Source: Catenaria anguillulae PL171 (lineage: Eukaryota; Blastocladiomycota; Blastocladiomycetes; Blastocladiales; Catenariaceae). From it: a stretch of 64,000 bases of DNA. The notes under the pieces are model-generated. The model did no database searches. It had not been told where the DNA came from and saw only the letters and a list, made by a program, of their open reading frames with translations. The translations under genes and the position numbers were made by a program. Positions within the stretch are counted from its first letter, which is position 1; each line of letters begins with the position of its first letter. The stretch is from NCBI GenBank assembly GCA_002102555.1, contig MCFL01000057.1:62001-126000 (forward strand), read 5' to 3'. This document shows, one piece after another, positions 42,251 to 53,719 of this stretch.

Positions 42251-45200
42251 ATGCACCGCCCTCCACGACCTGTCCACGGCTACGGCCACGGCCACCACCG
42301 GCCAATCCTGCGCACGGCCCAGCCCTCCATGATGCACGCCGTACTTGCCATCGCCGCCAAAGCGGCACACACGCTGACCCTCGCACATCTCGTGCAACGC
42401 CCACCAACCTCGACACTTGCCCGCCCACTCGTCCCACCCTCCTTGGCAGCCGCAAGCACCGCCCTGCTATCCAGCTGGCTCTTGACCTCCGCTTCCCAAT
42501 CGGGCAACAGTCATCCACCACCAACAACTTCATGGATCAAGCACACTCTGCCCTGCGGCATCATTGCCGCCATTGGGTCCATGGCTCAGGCACGTGCCCA
42601 CGCCGCGATTGGCGACCCGGCTTCGTTCTCTATGGCATTGATCGGCCACGTCGCAACCAGTGCTATTGGCGTTCCACTCGTTGGCCTGCTTTCGCGGCGA
42701 AATCAAGTCGCCGGGCTCACTGCAGTGTTGTTTGTTGCGTTCGTACTCGCCTTTTGGCTCTCGGACCCGGCGTGGCACGCTATCGTTGGTGCAGGCGAGT
42801 CGATCGCACACATGGCCGTCGCCAGTTTTGCGACCGCGCTGGTGGAGGGGTTTTGGTGGCAGCCTCATTCACAAATAGAGGCGGATCCGTTGGGGCTGGT
42901 GCGAACATTCAGCTCCATGCGAGGAGGAAAAGGTCATGGTGGCGGCGGTGGAGGCGGCAGTGGGGCCCATGACGACGGCGGCGCCAACAACCCTTGGCCA
43001 CTGGTGACAACGGCAAACGTACGCTACATTTTTCGTCTTGTATATCCCGCTAATGTTTTCCTGGCTCCTAAACATACATTATCGTCTCCTTCACAATCAT
43101 AGATTGCATCTGCCGTGTCCTTTGCCACATTTCTCCTTTTCGACTTTCGGCCTTTTTCAATCCAATTCGCTTTCGCGGCCTACTTACCTGTGATCCCCTT
43201 GGCGCTACTTGGCATATTCTCTGCGCTCACTCGCCTTCTGGACCCGTATCCGCTCGAGGTCATTGATTCGGTTGTCATTGCCCCCGCCTCTGCGGTGTTA
43301 CTTCCTGACCCGGCCACGCACATTCGCCGGACATTGGCAGACGTGCTGGCCGTCATGGTCGCGTGGTCCACGTGCATGGTTTATGATGGCGCATTTGCTG
43401 CGATTCGCATCGTTTTCCTTGTGCTTTCGGCACTCGTTGTGCTCGCCTATTATCTCCAATCACGAAACCAGCCAACGTTGGACTCCAGCTACCGCCGCGA
43501 CTCGGACCCAAGCATTCTTCCCATTTCCCCAACCACGTCGGCCGCTCGGCGCATCTCTCGCTCAGCCTCATCTTCGCTCATACTTGACTCGTCGCGCACC
43601 ACCCCAGGTTCGCCTCGCGAAATTCAAGTCTCAGCCATGCAATCACTGCTTGCGTCTCCGCCCACAGCTGGTCCTCGGCCTGGACTTTTCCGCACGTTAT
43701 CTGGCTCTAGTATCTCGTCAGGTGGCTCGACAACTTCATGGTCGCTCCATCGCTTCACGCTAGCATCGGCTGTGCTCTTTTCAGCGGCATACATGGTCAC
43801 CTATTACGCACCAAACAATTCCCTCACTTCTCCACCACGCACGCTCACATTGACACTCATGCCCGATTCCAAAGCACGCGTCTCGACTCTAGCCTCCCCT
43901 GGCCGCCCGCTTGTGTTCCACAACGTGACCGAACCATTTACATCCACTTTCCCAGCGTCAACAGAACTTGCCGTCCTCGTCCCACCCCTCTCTTCCCTCA
44001 CTGGCCGCCCGTCTGATCCACCTCCCTTGCCCGCGACCACATCCATCTCCTGGCCCAACATCTCGATCGCTATCGGCACATATCCATCGGCCTCCCGGCG
44101 CACATCCTTACTCACCACCCTGTTTACCTCGTCGTCCCCAGCGATCCAATGGACACCCTACTGGTCCACATGGGACGACCCACTCGCCACGCCCAACCAC
44201 CTGCCCACGTCGCCCTCAACTGCATCCCCCGCCCAACAACTAGCTCACGCGCACCTGGGCAGGTACCCAATCGCCATTGACGCGGACCCAGCGTCGGCGG
44301 CCAAATCCCCGCATGTGAAATGGTTCCGCATGCTCTTCGACTCGCTCCGCCGGGCACCCGCATCCGCCCAATGGTTTGTGCTGGCCGATGACGACACCGT
44401 TCTCATTCCGCACAAGCTGCTGTCACTGATCCAAACCCAGCACGCCGACCCAACACGCGAGCCCATTTATATCGGATCCATATCTGAAGTGCCCCATCAA
44501 GCAGGCGAATTTGCCAATGTGGCATTTGGCGGCGCTGGCGTGATTGTGTCGCGGTACTTGGCCGAGCGCTTGGCGCCACATGAGCTCGCGTGCGTGCGTG
44601 AGTTTGCGGGCGAATATGGCGGTGACGGGCGCGTGCGCAGGTGTATCGATTATGCGATTGCACGCGACGCCGAGTTGCGCGCGCGTGCCAAAGGCAACAT
44701 CCGGTTGGTGCGCGCCAACGCGTTGAATCAGATGGATTTGTGGGACGTTAGGGACGTGAGGCGGTATTTGAGGGCGAAATTGGCAAGGGATGCGCCGGCG
44801 ACCTTGCACCATTACGATGTGTATCGCCCGCTTGCGGGCGCGGGCGAGTTGAGCGTGGATGAGGCCGTGGCGCTGGTGGCCAATGTGGCGCTGGCCGTGG
44901 ATCCAACGGTGGCGTTTAGGCGCATGGTTGTGCGGCACAGGGACAGGAGGGTAAGGGTCAGTGTCACGTATGGGCTGGCAGTGGTTGTCGAGTGGGATTG
45001 GGATGGTCAAGATGACGGCGATGTGGACGATGAGGTGGATTTGGTGGCCATGGGCATGGGCGACAAGGGCGAGGAGGTGAGTGCGAGTGGGCAGGGGTGG
45101 CCGTGGAAGTGGGCGAGAGGGAGGGGCAGGCGGCAAGAGTTTTGGATTCGCGAGTGGAGTTTTGCACGCGGGTGGATGGAGTATGTGGATGAGGAAACGG

Positions 45201-45280
45201 GCGATCGGGTTAGGATCAGGTGTGCGGCGAGGGCAGGTGGTGTCGGTGCAGGTTTGGCCAGGTTGTGTGCAGGCGAGTGA
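42251..45280 (+). CDS. Multi-transmembrane protein fused to a GT-A (GT31/fringe-like) glycosyltransferase domain
   Basis: Exons 42251-43018 and 43103-45280 (phase 0) give 981 residues. The N-terminal ~430 residues contain about ten hydrophobic segments, interrupted by a Gly/His-rich loop; a Ser-rich loop and another helix (LASAVLFSAAYMVTYY) follow. The C-terminal part has a GT-A nucleotide-sugar site: KWFRMLFDSLR then QWFVLADDDTVLIPHKL near residue 685, and FGGAGVIVSRYL with an EYGGDGRVRRCIDYAI region, as in fringe and DUF604-type GT31 enzymes. The C-terminus may be a beta-rich appended domain. Donor, acceptor and the role of the membrane half are unknown. Start codons at 42176/42179 are alternatives. 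Confidence 0.72.
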
Positions 45281-45771
45281 GTGGCTCATGCAGTTGACAC
45301 AATGTGATAATGCAAGCACGATTTCCCGCACTGACCTGTCGCAAGTTGACGTTCTCACTCCCATCATTTATTTGCATCTTGAGGTTGCACAACTTTCACT
45401 ATACAGCTCGTGTTCCCGCCCACACCACCCGCAACGTCACCCTAGCCATCACCCCGACCGATCATCTTGTCGCCGATGTACTCATTAATGCGCTCAACCC
45501 AATCGCTCCACCTCAACACGCTCCGCCGTCGTCATGCGCTGCAGTCCAAGAGATTGTCCAGTCTTCTGCACTCGATTGATCCACCTTCCGCTCACAAAAT
45601 CGTTGTCGCTCAGCTCGGCAAGCTGGCCAAAGGCTGGTCAATTGCGGGCATGCAGTTAATCAAGCCGACTCCACTCTTTTGGCCCGATCGGCTTGCACAT
45701 TTTACCAGTCGTCTGGCCAAAGATATGCGCCAAGCAGCACGCGCGAGGCCCTTCCGTGGACATACATGGAA
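45281..45771. other. Region between the glycosyltransferase gene and the right repeat arm
   Basis: Contains an unrecognised plus-strand frame (about 45476-45784, with ALQSKRLSSLLHSID and WPDRLAHFTSRLAKDMRQ) whose stop codon lies inside the repeat arm, so it is either truncated by the repeat or accidental. A second overlapping frame (45304-45579) also shows no family. Confidence 0.3.
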
Positions 45772-48099
45772 CAATTTCAGTTGATTCATACCGCGTTCCT
45801 GATCCAAAGTCTCATGGCCATGAACAAAACAAAACCTTTGAGAGTATTTATGAGCATGCTCCGATTACCTTAGATTCCATTCAATGACAGGGAGAAGGGA
45901 AAGATGATATGATCCGACGAGGCAAATCAAAACGATGTGAACGAAAATCAAGCCAGACAAGCCGAAAACGGGATGAAACGGTATGGGATGACGCAGCGGC
46001 ACAGAAACGATTTCCTACTTGAATCAACTTGCAGAAACAATCACGACAAAGCAGCAACCAACAACTAAGACAGACTTGATGGCACAAAACCACGACGACA
46101 ACCCAGACAGATCCGCAGCTGATTCCTCGGTCACTAGCCGGTGACGAGTTCCGAGGATAGATTGTGGTGGCTCGCCTTATACACCATGTGAAGCCGACGT
46201 TGATGTGAAGGTGGCGCAGGTAACCACAATACAGAGGTTTAGGTATGAACGAATTACGACCAGCGTTCCATGAACGGGCGGAACAGGAGATGATCGAGCA
46301 GGACTCGGCAAACAACGAGAGACACACGAGATTGAGTGCGGTACAGGAGCAAGATGCTTTTGTTTTGAAGTCGAGTTGGTTGAGAATAAACCGAGACGGG
46401 GATGTGTGTCAAATCAGTTTCTTGAACGGCCAAACACAGAAAGAACGAGTATTGACCCATAGGACGAAAACACGAGCGGGCACTGTTTAGCGAGTACTTT
46501 GCGCACATCGAGCATGAGAGGTTGAAGCGCTGCAGGAGCACCGATTGGAGCAACAGTATTTGGGGTGGCTGGTTGATTTGCGTCTGGCCCGCACGAGCAC
46601 GAGTGTTGTTGACGCCCAAGAAAAGCCCGACGGTGCCAGAGAGGTGGCCGATCGATGAACGAGTGACGATTTGCCTGCAAGTCACTTGGCATTGGAGAGA
46701 GGAGAGGGATGTGGCAGCACAGCACGCCGTTGTCGTCGTATATAGTACATACTGGGCTCGACCCTTCTTGCCCGCCGACTCCACACGCACAGCATGGGGG
46801 CTGCTCGCACCGCGGCCGATTCCAACACCCCCCGAAAGAGAGAACCACGCATCCTGCAAACAGCTTCCAGCATACAGTCAGTCGCATTCCCACGTGCCCG
46901 CCCAGCGTCCACAAAGGACAACTACTCACCAAGCAAAAGCATCAAAGACAGAGCTGACAAAGGAGAACACCGTGAGCAAGTGTGAGAACGTGGGAGCAGG
47001 GATCATCGACAACCAGGTCTACAACAGCAGGGAATCAACAGCCCAAAAGGCAGGAGGGGCGGAATTCGCATGCTCGAGTTGGAGTCCCACCGCCTCGGCT
47101 GCATCGACAACAAGCAAAAAGTCACGAATGAGCAGCAGTCAGCCACAAGCGTCAGAACCTGCTTGCTTTAAATGCAAGGTCGAAAGCAGTGTAAGGGGAA
47201 CAACACATGACCCGCTAACGAATGCGGCAAAGAAAACAAGTGAGCGACACCCAACCGCAAGAGTGGGACTCTTCTTCTTCCCTTTACCCTGCCCTGCAAT
47301 TGCACCGATTCATTCTCTTTTTGTGCCCGCCTCCATGATGATGCAAGAAAACAGTGGGAATCAGGCTTGGGGGAGTCTCGAGTGGAGCACAAGCTGTCTG
47401 GGATACCAAAACACAGACTGTGGACACCTATGCATGGCTGCTCCTGGTAGCACACACGCATGCGCCCAGCATTTGCAGCTCTTGAAACAAGCACAGTTTG
47501 ATCACGCTCCGATACTCCCCTTTTGCTCCCTCTTTTACTTTTCCAAAGGAAAAGTGCAACCTGATGAGTGTGAGAATGGCACAACCACAACAACCACGAG
47601 CCACAGACACACAAAACACTGCTTGCCGAGTGAACCACTCCCACCTGACCAAAAGAGCATGCATACTTACACACGCCTACACCTGTTTTCCCTTCCCTTG
47701 GCTCGTCTCCATTATTGCCACATGAATGCCCCACTCATTCGTGAACAAGACTCTTTTGCACCAACCAACCAACCAACCACCACAATGCTGGCGCATGGGT
47801 AGATGGATGGATGGATGATGCGAAAGACGATCTAGGTGCTCCGCTGCACAGCGAAAACACAGTTCCACGACATGAGCACAGGATGCAATCATGATGATGA
47901 ACAACTTGAAGAGAGAGACGAGCGTCGGGTACACCAGGTGTAGAGCGTATGTACTAGCACACGTGTGGGGGGGGACCGACAATACAATGTGCTGTGTGTG
48001 CTGTGACCAATGGCGAGATTGCACCAAACCACCCAAGCATCATTTGCAAGGAAGGTCAAGGGAGAGTAACGACAAGTGCAGTGGAAAAAACATGCAAGT

Positions 48100-48357
48100 T
48101 CAAGTGCGCAATGCTGCAAATGGGAGGACGCATGTGAGTGTACCAACAGAAGCAGCCAAGCATACCCACACCCAAAGCAAGTGTCCGTGTATGGCAATCC
48201 CATCCGTATGTAGTTCCATGATCAAAGACATTGACCAAGCCTGTTGCGCGCTTCCCAGCAGTCCCGAGCACATCAAGAAGGTAACGCACAAACGAGAAAG
48301 AAGGCCAGTGCAAGAGTTGGGCAAGGCAAAGGAAAGAAAGAAGAACCACTCGAGCAT
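48100..48357 (-). CDS. Small hydrophobic frame, right-arm copy
   Basis: Counterpart of 20808-21071, two codons shorter by an in-frame deletion. No family was recognised. Confidence 0.25.
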   Translation of the reverse strand: MLEWFFFLSFALPNSCTGLLSRLCVTFLMCSGLLGSAQQAWSMSLIMELHTDGIAIHGHLLWVWVCLAASVGTLTCVLPFAALRT

Positions 48358-48438
48358 TGAGAGGGTCCACTTGCTTTACTTGCCTCGATAGCGTGCGCGT
48401 TGGCCAATCGGTTCCCACTTTCGACCCGCACCGCCCCA

Positions 48439-48885
48439 TCACAGGGCGCTAAAAAGCAACCAAAAGTTCGTCTGCCCGTCGGCATCGTGCGCGTCAAAAC
48501 GTGAAATCCTGCGAGCTGCCGCTGAAGCCAAGATGGGGGAAATCCGACCGTCATCACATGAACGAATCCGCACCCATCCGCTCTTGGGTCTGAATCTTCC
48601 GGCTGTTGCAGGTACCTGGTCCCTCTCACCGTGCCCCCCTCCACCTTCCCAACTTTGCCCACGATGTTCGCCCTCCGCCGACCCTGCCTCAACACTAATG
48701 CTTGGCTTTGTAGCCACCCTGAGTGTCGGCCAGTTGGTCACGGTGAACCACGCCTGCTTGCACACCTCCGCCTGGAGCCACTCGGCAAACGACCCCCGGG
48801 TAGGCCGTCCGCTCTGCAGCTCGGTTTGCGAAACACATGATCCCCCCGTCCGGAAATAAACGTCGTGTGCGCGTGTGAAAAACAC
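48439..48885 (-). CDS. Conserved open frame in the right repeat arm, unknown
   Basis: A 148-residue frame matching the left-arm frame at 19997-20539 through EGEHRGQSWE; here it continues for about 60 further residues (with GRFRPKSGWVRIRSCDDGRI), whereas a small indel ends it in the left arm. No domain was recognised. Confidence 0.25.
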   Translation of the reverse strand: MFFTRAHDVYFRTGGSCVSQTELQSGRPTRGSFAEWLQAEVCKQAWFTVTNWPTLRVATKPSISVEAGSAEGEHRGQSWEGGGGHGERDQVPATAGRFRPKSGWVRIRSCDDGRISPILASAAARRISRFDAHDADGQTNFWLLFSAL

Positions 48886-49619
48886 CCAATACGGTACGTG
48901 CGCGTGAAGACAGAACCGTGCAAAGTAGTGGTTCAGGTCGAGACCAGGGAAACAACGAGAACGCCAATGAGTCTGCCCGCCGTGGACAGAGTCTTGCTAC
49001 CGTGTCTGCTGAATAATGTCGGCCTGGTTTGATGAACTGGGAAAAAGGCGTGTCTGTGGTCCAGCTGACCAAGATGTAAAAGCAGTGTGAGTGACGGAAA
49101 TGCAATCCGTGAGGATACCCACCAAGCGCGCGAAGCAAGATGCATACCCTTGAAAACTTACGTGACTCGCCCAACTGACTACCTCTGCGTCGCAAATGTC
49201 GCCATTGCATGTGCTTGCTTCTTGTCAACCACCGGCCCGACTCAATCTCGCGAGGTATAGATCGCATGGCCAATCGTGGAATCGGACGGTTTGAGTCAAC
49301 AATTTTCTGCGAACGACACGGAAACTAAAGAGGTGAGCAGTTGGTGAATATGATGGCAACGAACAGAACAGAAGCGAGAAAAGACACCCAGTATGTACCT
49401 TGCACATCCACTTTCTTGCGTCACGAGATTCCAACTCTTTCTCGCAATCAATCCCGTCACACTCACACTGCAACCATGCACTCCCTCTTTAGTCTGACGC
49501 GCCCTTCATCTTACCACCCTTTGTCTCACGACGCCTCGAGCGAATCTCGATGTGCTTAAATCCAACTGGCCCTGCAAGAAACACTGCTCGGCCAAGCCTT
49601 GGTTCCTCGACCACAAATC

Positions 49620-50830
49620 TTGTCGAGTTGCTCTTGTGCAACGATGGCGCACCACTATTCACGCTCAGGTCGCTTCAATCACGAGCCTGTAGTTGCGGTG
49701 ACAGCTCCTCCGATGCCTTGGGCATGGGCACTTGCACGAGACGGTAAACATGCACGTTGAGCGAGCAAGTCTTTTCTTGGGAATGACCATGTTTGTCAAT
49801 GAGGGCGCCGACACTTGAAAGAGAGGCCTCGGTTCTCGTTGATGTCCGTTGGCCACGTATACAAGTAGAGCGTGTCGACCACCTGAATGAAAAAAAAAAA
49901 AAATCAAGGGTCAGATCACATGCCCGAGTGAGTGAGCACCACCATTGAATCGATTGCACGTACCACAGGCAGCTTTCTCAACCACCCTGAGCACACTTGC
50001 TCGACTGGTACTGACGGTCGAAAAAAAACCAGACGTCCGTCCGACTTGGTTGAGAAACGTTGCCCAAAGTACTTGACCACCACATGCGCGCCTCTCAGCC
50101 CATCATCGTGCCCACGTAGCTCCTCCTTGAGCGTGCTTGTCATGGGCGACCAAACGGCCAGCTGGTTGGTTGCTTGGCACGCCACCAACAAAAGTCGCTT
50201 GCCAGCGATCGCGAACCCCTTTTCTTGCCATAATGGTGATCGTGAATTCGTGCACACCTCACGCCCTAGTGCTTGGAATCATGAGCTCATAGCTGAATCG
50301 TGCCACGGACTTGGGCGGACCCGCGCGGTGGTGGCAATTCAAATACATGATGTTCTCTCGCCAACTTGCTGGTTTGACAACACTGCCCAAAAACAAAGTG
50401 ACCAGGCGGACGGATGTGGACGAGCAGGCGCGGGCTCAAAACATTTCGTGTGCTTGCCAAAGATGCGGCCAAAGGTCTTATGGTGTCAATGGCGCGATGG
50501 ACTTGAATCTGGAGTGGGACCTGTTTTGTTGTTTGTGTGTGAGAAAGCAAGGTCTGATCACGCGATTGTTGACGCGTCCAACCATCACAAAGAAAAACAA
50601 GTAGGAAATACGTACAAGTCGACAATGAATCGGAAAAAGCCCCACAAAGCGGCCGTGATGCGAATATTCCGATGGCACGCCACGGCGCAGCGTGGCAATG
50701 CCGGCTGTGTCAGGGAATCGTCGCCATTGTTAAATGATGATAGCAATTCGGATGCCCTTAAGATTCGGATGGCGAGTCGCGTCTTGACAATGTGCAACAG
50801 GAGCGGCAGCCGCAACGGGAATGGAAGCGT
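49620..50830 (-). pseudogene. Decayed spliced gene in the right repeat arm
   Basis: Counterpart of the left-arm remnant at 18332-19475. The exon-like piece around ELLSSFNNGDDSLTQPALPR reads through here, but later pieces are again in different frames. Unknown family. Confidence 0.35.
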
Positions 50831-51235
50831 GAGCGCAGAGAAGCAAGGCAGAGAGCCTTGTCGGGCGAGTCATGGGGTCGAAACAGTGCCGAAAATGAGG
50901 CGGCGCAACTGGCTATGGCCCGTGAATGAGTGGGGAGGAAGGATGGGCCAGCCGGCCGGCCGGGCGGTACAGGGTGGGAAGAAGCACAAGGCCCGTCGTA
51001 TCGATTGCACCTAGTCTTGAAGTGTGTAGTGGCTGTTTACACCTGGAGATAAACGCGGATGATGATGTTAGAGAGAGAGATCGATCTGTGGGAATGGGAA
51101 AGTGAACGCTAAGTATGGCCATTTGCCTGCAGAACGCGTCACCCACAGCATACACTACTTGGCTCTCAGACGCAGTTTGCGCGGGGCCGTAAACTCAAAG
51201 CCGGTTGTTTTCCATCATTTATCGGTGAGGGCCAT

Positions 51236-51300
51236 GTGGGTGAATGGGCAGAGTGCTGGCGCACAGCCCGGAAGGTCACAGGTTCAATTCCAGCAGTGTC
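51236..51300 (+). other. tRNA-like sequence in the right repeat arm
   Basis: Third copy of the A-box/B-box-like stretch. Here the A-box region differs by two bases from the 318-382 copy. Confidence 0.55.
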
Positions 51301-51339
51301 TAAAGCAAGCAATATATGTCACAATGGTCTTCTTTTTGT

Positions 51340-51455
51340 ACCGTCCGCGACATGCCCCTTACCTTTCTTGTCAGATGTTTGTAAATACATGGTCAGTTCA
51401 TTTTGAAGCAACCCTGATGGACCATATGGCGGAACATTTGGCTCGACTGATGCGC
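51340..51455 (+). repeat. Repeat extension shared with the window-start copy only
   Basis: This 116-bp block matches about 424-539 but is absent from the outer end of the left arm, so the left arm is shorter than the other two copies at this end. Confidence 0.75.
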
Positions 51456-51456
51456 G

Positions 51457-51677
51457 TGCCTTCACCTTTTGTGTTGTGGGGGCATCAAGATGCACGTCTA
51501 CGGCCTCGCTCATGTTGCCGCTGCCGGTGCAGCTGCCGATACTGGCAATCAATCTAACGGTGCCGAACCAGCTGCGTGCCGGGCCATCATTTGCACGCAC
51601 GGCCGCCAATGTACTTCCCCCCGTTGATGTGGTCTCGCGCCACAATGATAAGCTAGATCCGGTCTCGGCCAGCAACT
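51457..51677 (+). pseudogene. Fragment of the alpha/beta hydrolase gene
   Basis: The sequence matches the hydrolase gene in opposite orientation: from the FYIGGIKLHVYGLAHV region of exon 1 through HGRQ and into intron 1 (GTACTTC... retained), then jumps at about 51640 to the exon 5 segment NDKLVPVSAS. About 870 bp of the parent, including exons 2-4, are missing. Retained intron sequence shows a DNA-level copy, not a retrocopy. It begins within two bases of the end of the repeat extension at 51455. Confidence 0.85.
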
Positions 51678-52177
51678 TGCCATGTATATGGACAATGTCG
51701 ACTTGAAATCGGCCAGCTGATTTTGCAACGCGCGTTGGGCCGTCGATGCGACGCGATGAAAATGTCCATTGTCCGAACATCAACATCCACTTGACCCTGT
51801 CGCGTGGACGATGATGTGTGAGCGATGCGATGCATGCAGAGAAGCATCTTAGTAAGTACTTGCATGTCTCCGCGTTCGAGTCTTTCTGGCCGCATGTAGA
51901 ATCGCCTCACCATTTATTTATTTACCTTCCACCTCCATGGTTGCGAACCCATCCATGTTTTTCCACTGGCAAGTCTCTCTCATGACATCTCTCATCTGTT
52001 GTCTCTTCAAGCTCTGTTGACTGCTGTCATCTGCAGTGAGATGCTTGATGAAAATTAAAATTCAAGCGCAAGAAAAGTGACAGTCCATGTATATACTCAG
52101 CGCATTCGCTTCAAAGTTCAAATCACCGATACCCGCCAGCCTAATTGGACCTTGTCTCCATTCCCCTGCCTTTCACC
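51678..52177. other. Intergenic region upstream of the DEAD-box gene
   Basis: No gene recognised; AT-rich in its right half. Confidence 0.4.
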
Positions 52178-53719
52178 ATGCTGCTCCGACTCGCCCGTTG
52201 CTGTTGGCTCCCGTCGGCATCCAACGCACATGCTCTTCATCTTCACGCCACACTGCCAGTCTGTCCTCGCCATTTCTCGTCGCCAACCACAATCCAACCT
52301 GCACCAGCACCTATAGCCAAATGGTCGGACTATGACCTCCACCCAATGCTTCTTCACCGCCTGCCCTCACTCCGCTTCTTACACCCAACGCACGTGCAAA
52401 CGCTTGCTCTCGACCGCATGCTCGACGGCCAACCGACTGCACTCACGGCCGAAACCGGATCGGGCAAGACGCTTGCCTACCTCGTCCCCTTGCTCCACCG
52501 CCTCCTCTCCCTCCCATCTCCACCACCAACCGCACCTTCCAGCACCATGGGCAAACAATTACCCAAAGCCATTGTCCTCGTACCCAACCACCTCCTCATC
52601 CGCCAAACCGCAGGCACGCTTGCCCTGCTCGCGGGCAACGCCGCACATGTCCTCACGCACCCGTCCGACATCAACAACCAATCACCCCCGGCCTCGCCGC
52701 ACGCGCCCTTGCCCTCGGTGCTCATCACCACGCCAGCGGCACTCACCAATCACTTGCACACGTCCCTGCCTGCATTCATGTCCGAATCGGGCATCCAAAC
52801 ACTTGTCCTGGACGAAGCCGATCTGCTGCTCTCTGGTTCGTACCTTGCACCGACCCAGGCAATCCTGCGCGCCGTCCCTCGGCGTGCACCCAACCGGCCG
52901 CTGCTCGTTCTCGCTGCAGCTACCCTTCCGCCCGCCCGCTCATCCAAATGGCCGCTCGCGCTTGCCCAGCGCGCCATCCCGGACTTGGCCGTTATCCGGT
53001 CATCTGGGTCGCACGCAGCGCCCAGCACGCTCGACGAACGGTTCGAGTACCTCACGTCCACGGACGACGCCCATGAAAGCGGCGGAACCGGAGGCAGAGG
53101 CGAGGCGCTCAGTGCGCGCGCAGACAAAGTGCTCGACATTCTGACGGACGAGCAAAACGACTTGCGCGCGGCCATTGTCTTCACCAACCTGGCCAAAGAC
53201 GTGGACCCACTTGCCCACTACTTGCGCCAGCGCATCGACAAGGAGGCCGGCGCCTGGGCTCAAGTGTATCCAATGACGAGCTTGCCCGCGGATTCGCGCG
53301 ACCAGCTGTTTACGGCTCTGCGCAGGCAACGCAACGACATGAAGCCTGCAGTGCTGGTTGCCACGGATGCGTTGGCGCGCGGTATCGATTTGCCCAGTGT
53401 GAATTTGGTGGTACATCATACATTTCCCACGGATGCGGTGGCGTACTTGCATCGGGTCGGGCGGACCGCCAGGTTGGGCAAGCCGGGAGTCAGCGTGGCG
53501 CTCGTGGGAGCCAAGGATGTGGCGTTGGCCAGGGGCTTAGAGTTGGGGAGCATGGGCATTGAGCCAAGCCAGGATCGGATATTGGGTGCAAGTGCAACGG
53601 GGGAAGGACACCATGATAAGGAAAAGGTCGACGTGTTGTTTTCAAGGAATCGGTCCAGGAAGGTGCAGCTGAAAAAGGCAGTGAAAATGATGCACCAAGA
53701 GGATGCGGAAATGAGATGA
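52178..53719 (+). CDS. Mitochondrial DEAD-box RNA helicase
   Basis: A single exon of 513 residues. The ATG at 52178 begins a presequence (MLLRLARCCWLP, ending near PRHFSSPTT). Helicase motifs in order: Q-motif-like region with FLHPTHVQ, motif I AETGSGKT (about 90-97), Ib ITTPAAL, motif II VLDEAD (about 209-214), motif III degenerate (AAAT for SAT), IV IVFTNL, V ATDALARGIDLP and VI HRVGRTAR (about 424-431). Lysine- and glutamine-rich basic C-terminus. The family resembles Mrh4/Mss116-type mitochondrial helicases acting in mitoribosome assembly or intron splicing; which one cannot be decided. The frame is open upstream only through non-ATG codons. Confidence 0.87.
   Translation: MLLRLARCCWLPSASNAHALHLHATLPVCPRHFSSPTTIQPAPAPIAKWSDYDLHPMLLHRLPSLRFLHPTHVQTLALDRMLDGQPTALTAETGSGKTLAYLVPLLHRLLSLPSPPPTAPSSTMGKQLPKAIVLVPNHLLIRQTAGTLALLAGNAAHVLTHPSDINNQSPPASPHAPLPSVLITTPAALTNHLHTSLPAFMSESGIQTLVLDEADLLLSGSYLAPTQAILRAVPRRAPNRPLLVLAAATLPPARSSKWPLALAQRAIPDLAVIRSSGSHAAPSTLDERFEYLTSTDDAHESGGTGGRGEALSARADKVLDILTDEQNDLRAAIVFTNLAKDVDPLAHYLRQRIDKEAGAWAQVYPMTSLPADSRDQLFTALRRQRNDMKPAVLVATDALARGIDLPSVNLVVHHTFPTDAVAYLHRVGRTARLGKPGVSVALVGAKDVALARGLELGSMGIEPSQDRILGASATGEGHHDKEKVDVLFSRNRSRKVQLKKAVKMMHQEDAEMR

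Larger units (their letters stand above)
45772..51339 (-). repeat. Right arm of the ~5.55-kb inverted repeat
   Basis: Reverse-complement counterpart of 17816-23369, from CAATTTCAG (45772) to CTTTTTGT (51339). With the left arm it encloses about 22.4 kb. On its plus strand runs a 426-residue open frame (46522-47802) that is broken in the other arm and has no recognisable domain; on its minus strand are the conserved frames described for the left arm. It contains a poly-A run at about 49889-49901 not matched by an equal run in the left arm. Homology to the window-start copy continues 116 bp past the arm boundary, to 51455. Confidence 0.9.

Noticed and set aside
49932-51014. 360-residue plus-strand open frame as a gene
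   Set aside because: It is antisense to the conserved exon-like pieces in the repeat, shows no motif and is not maintained in the left arm.
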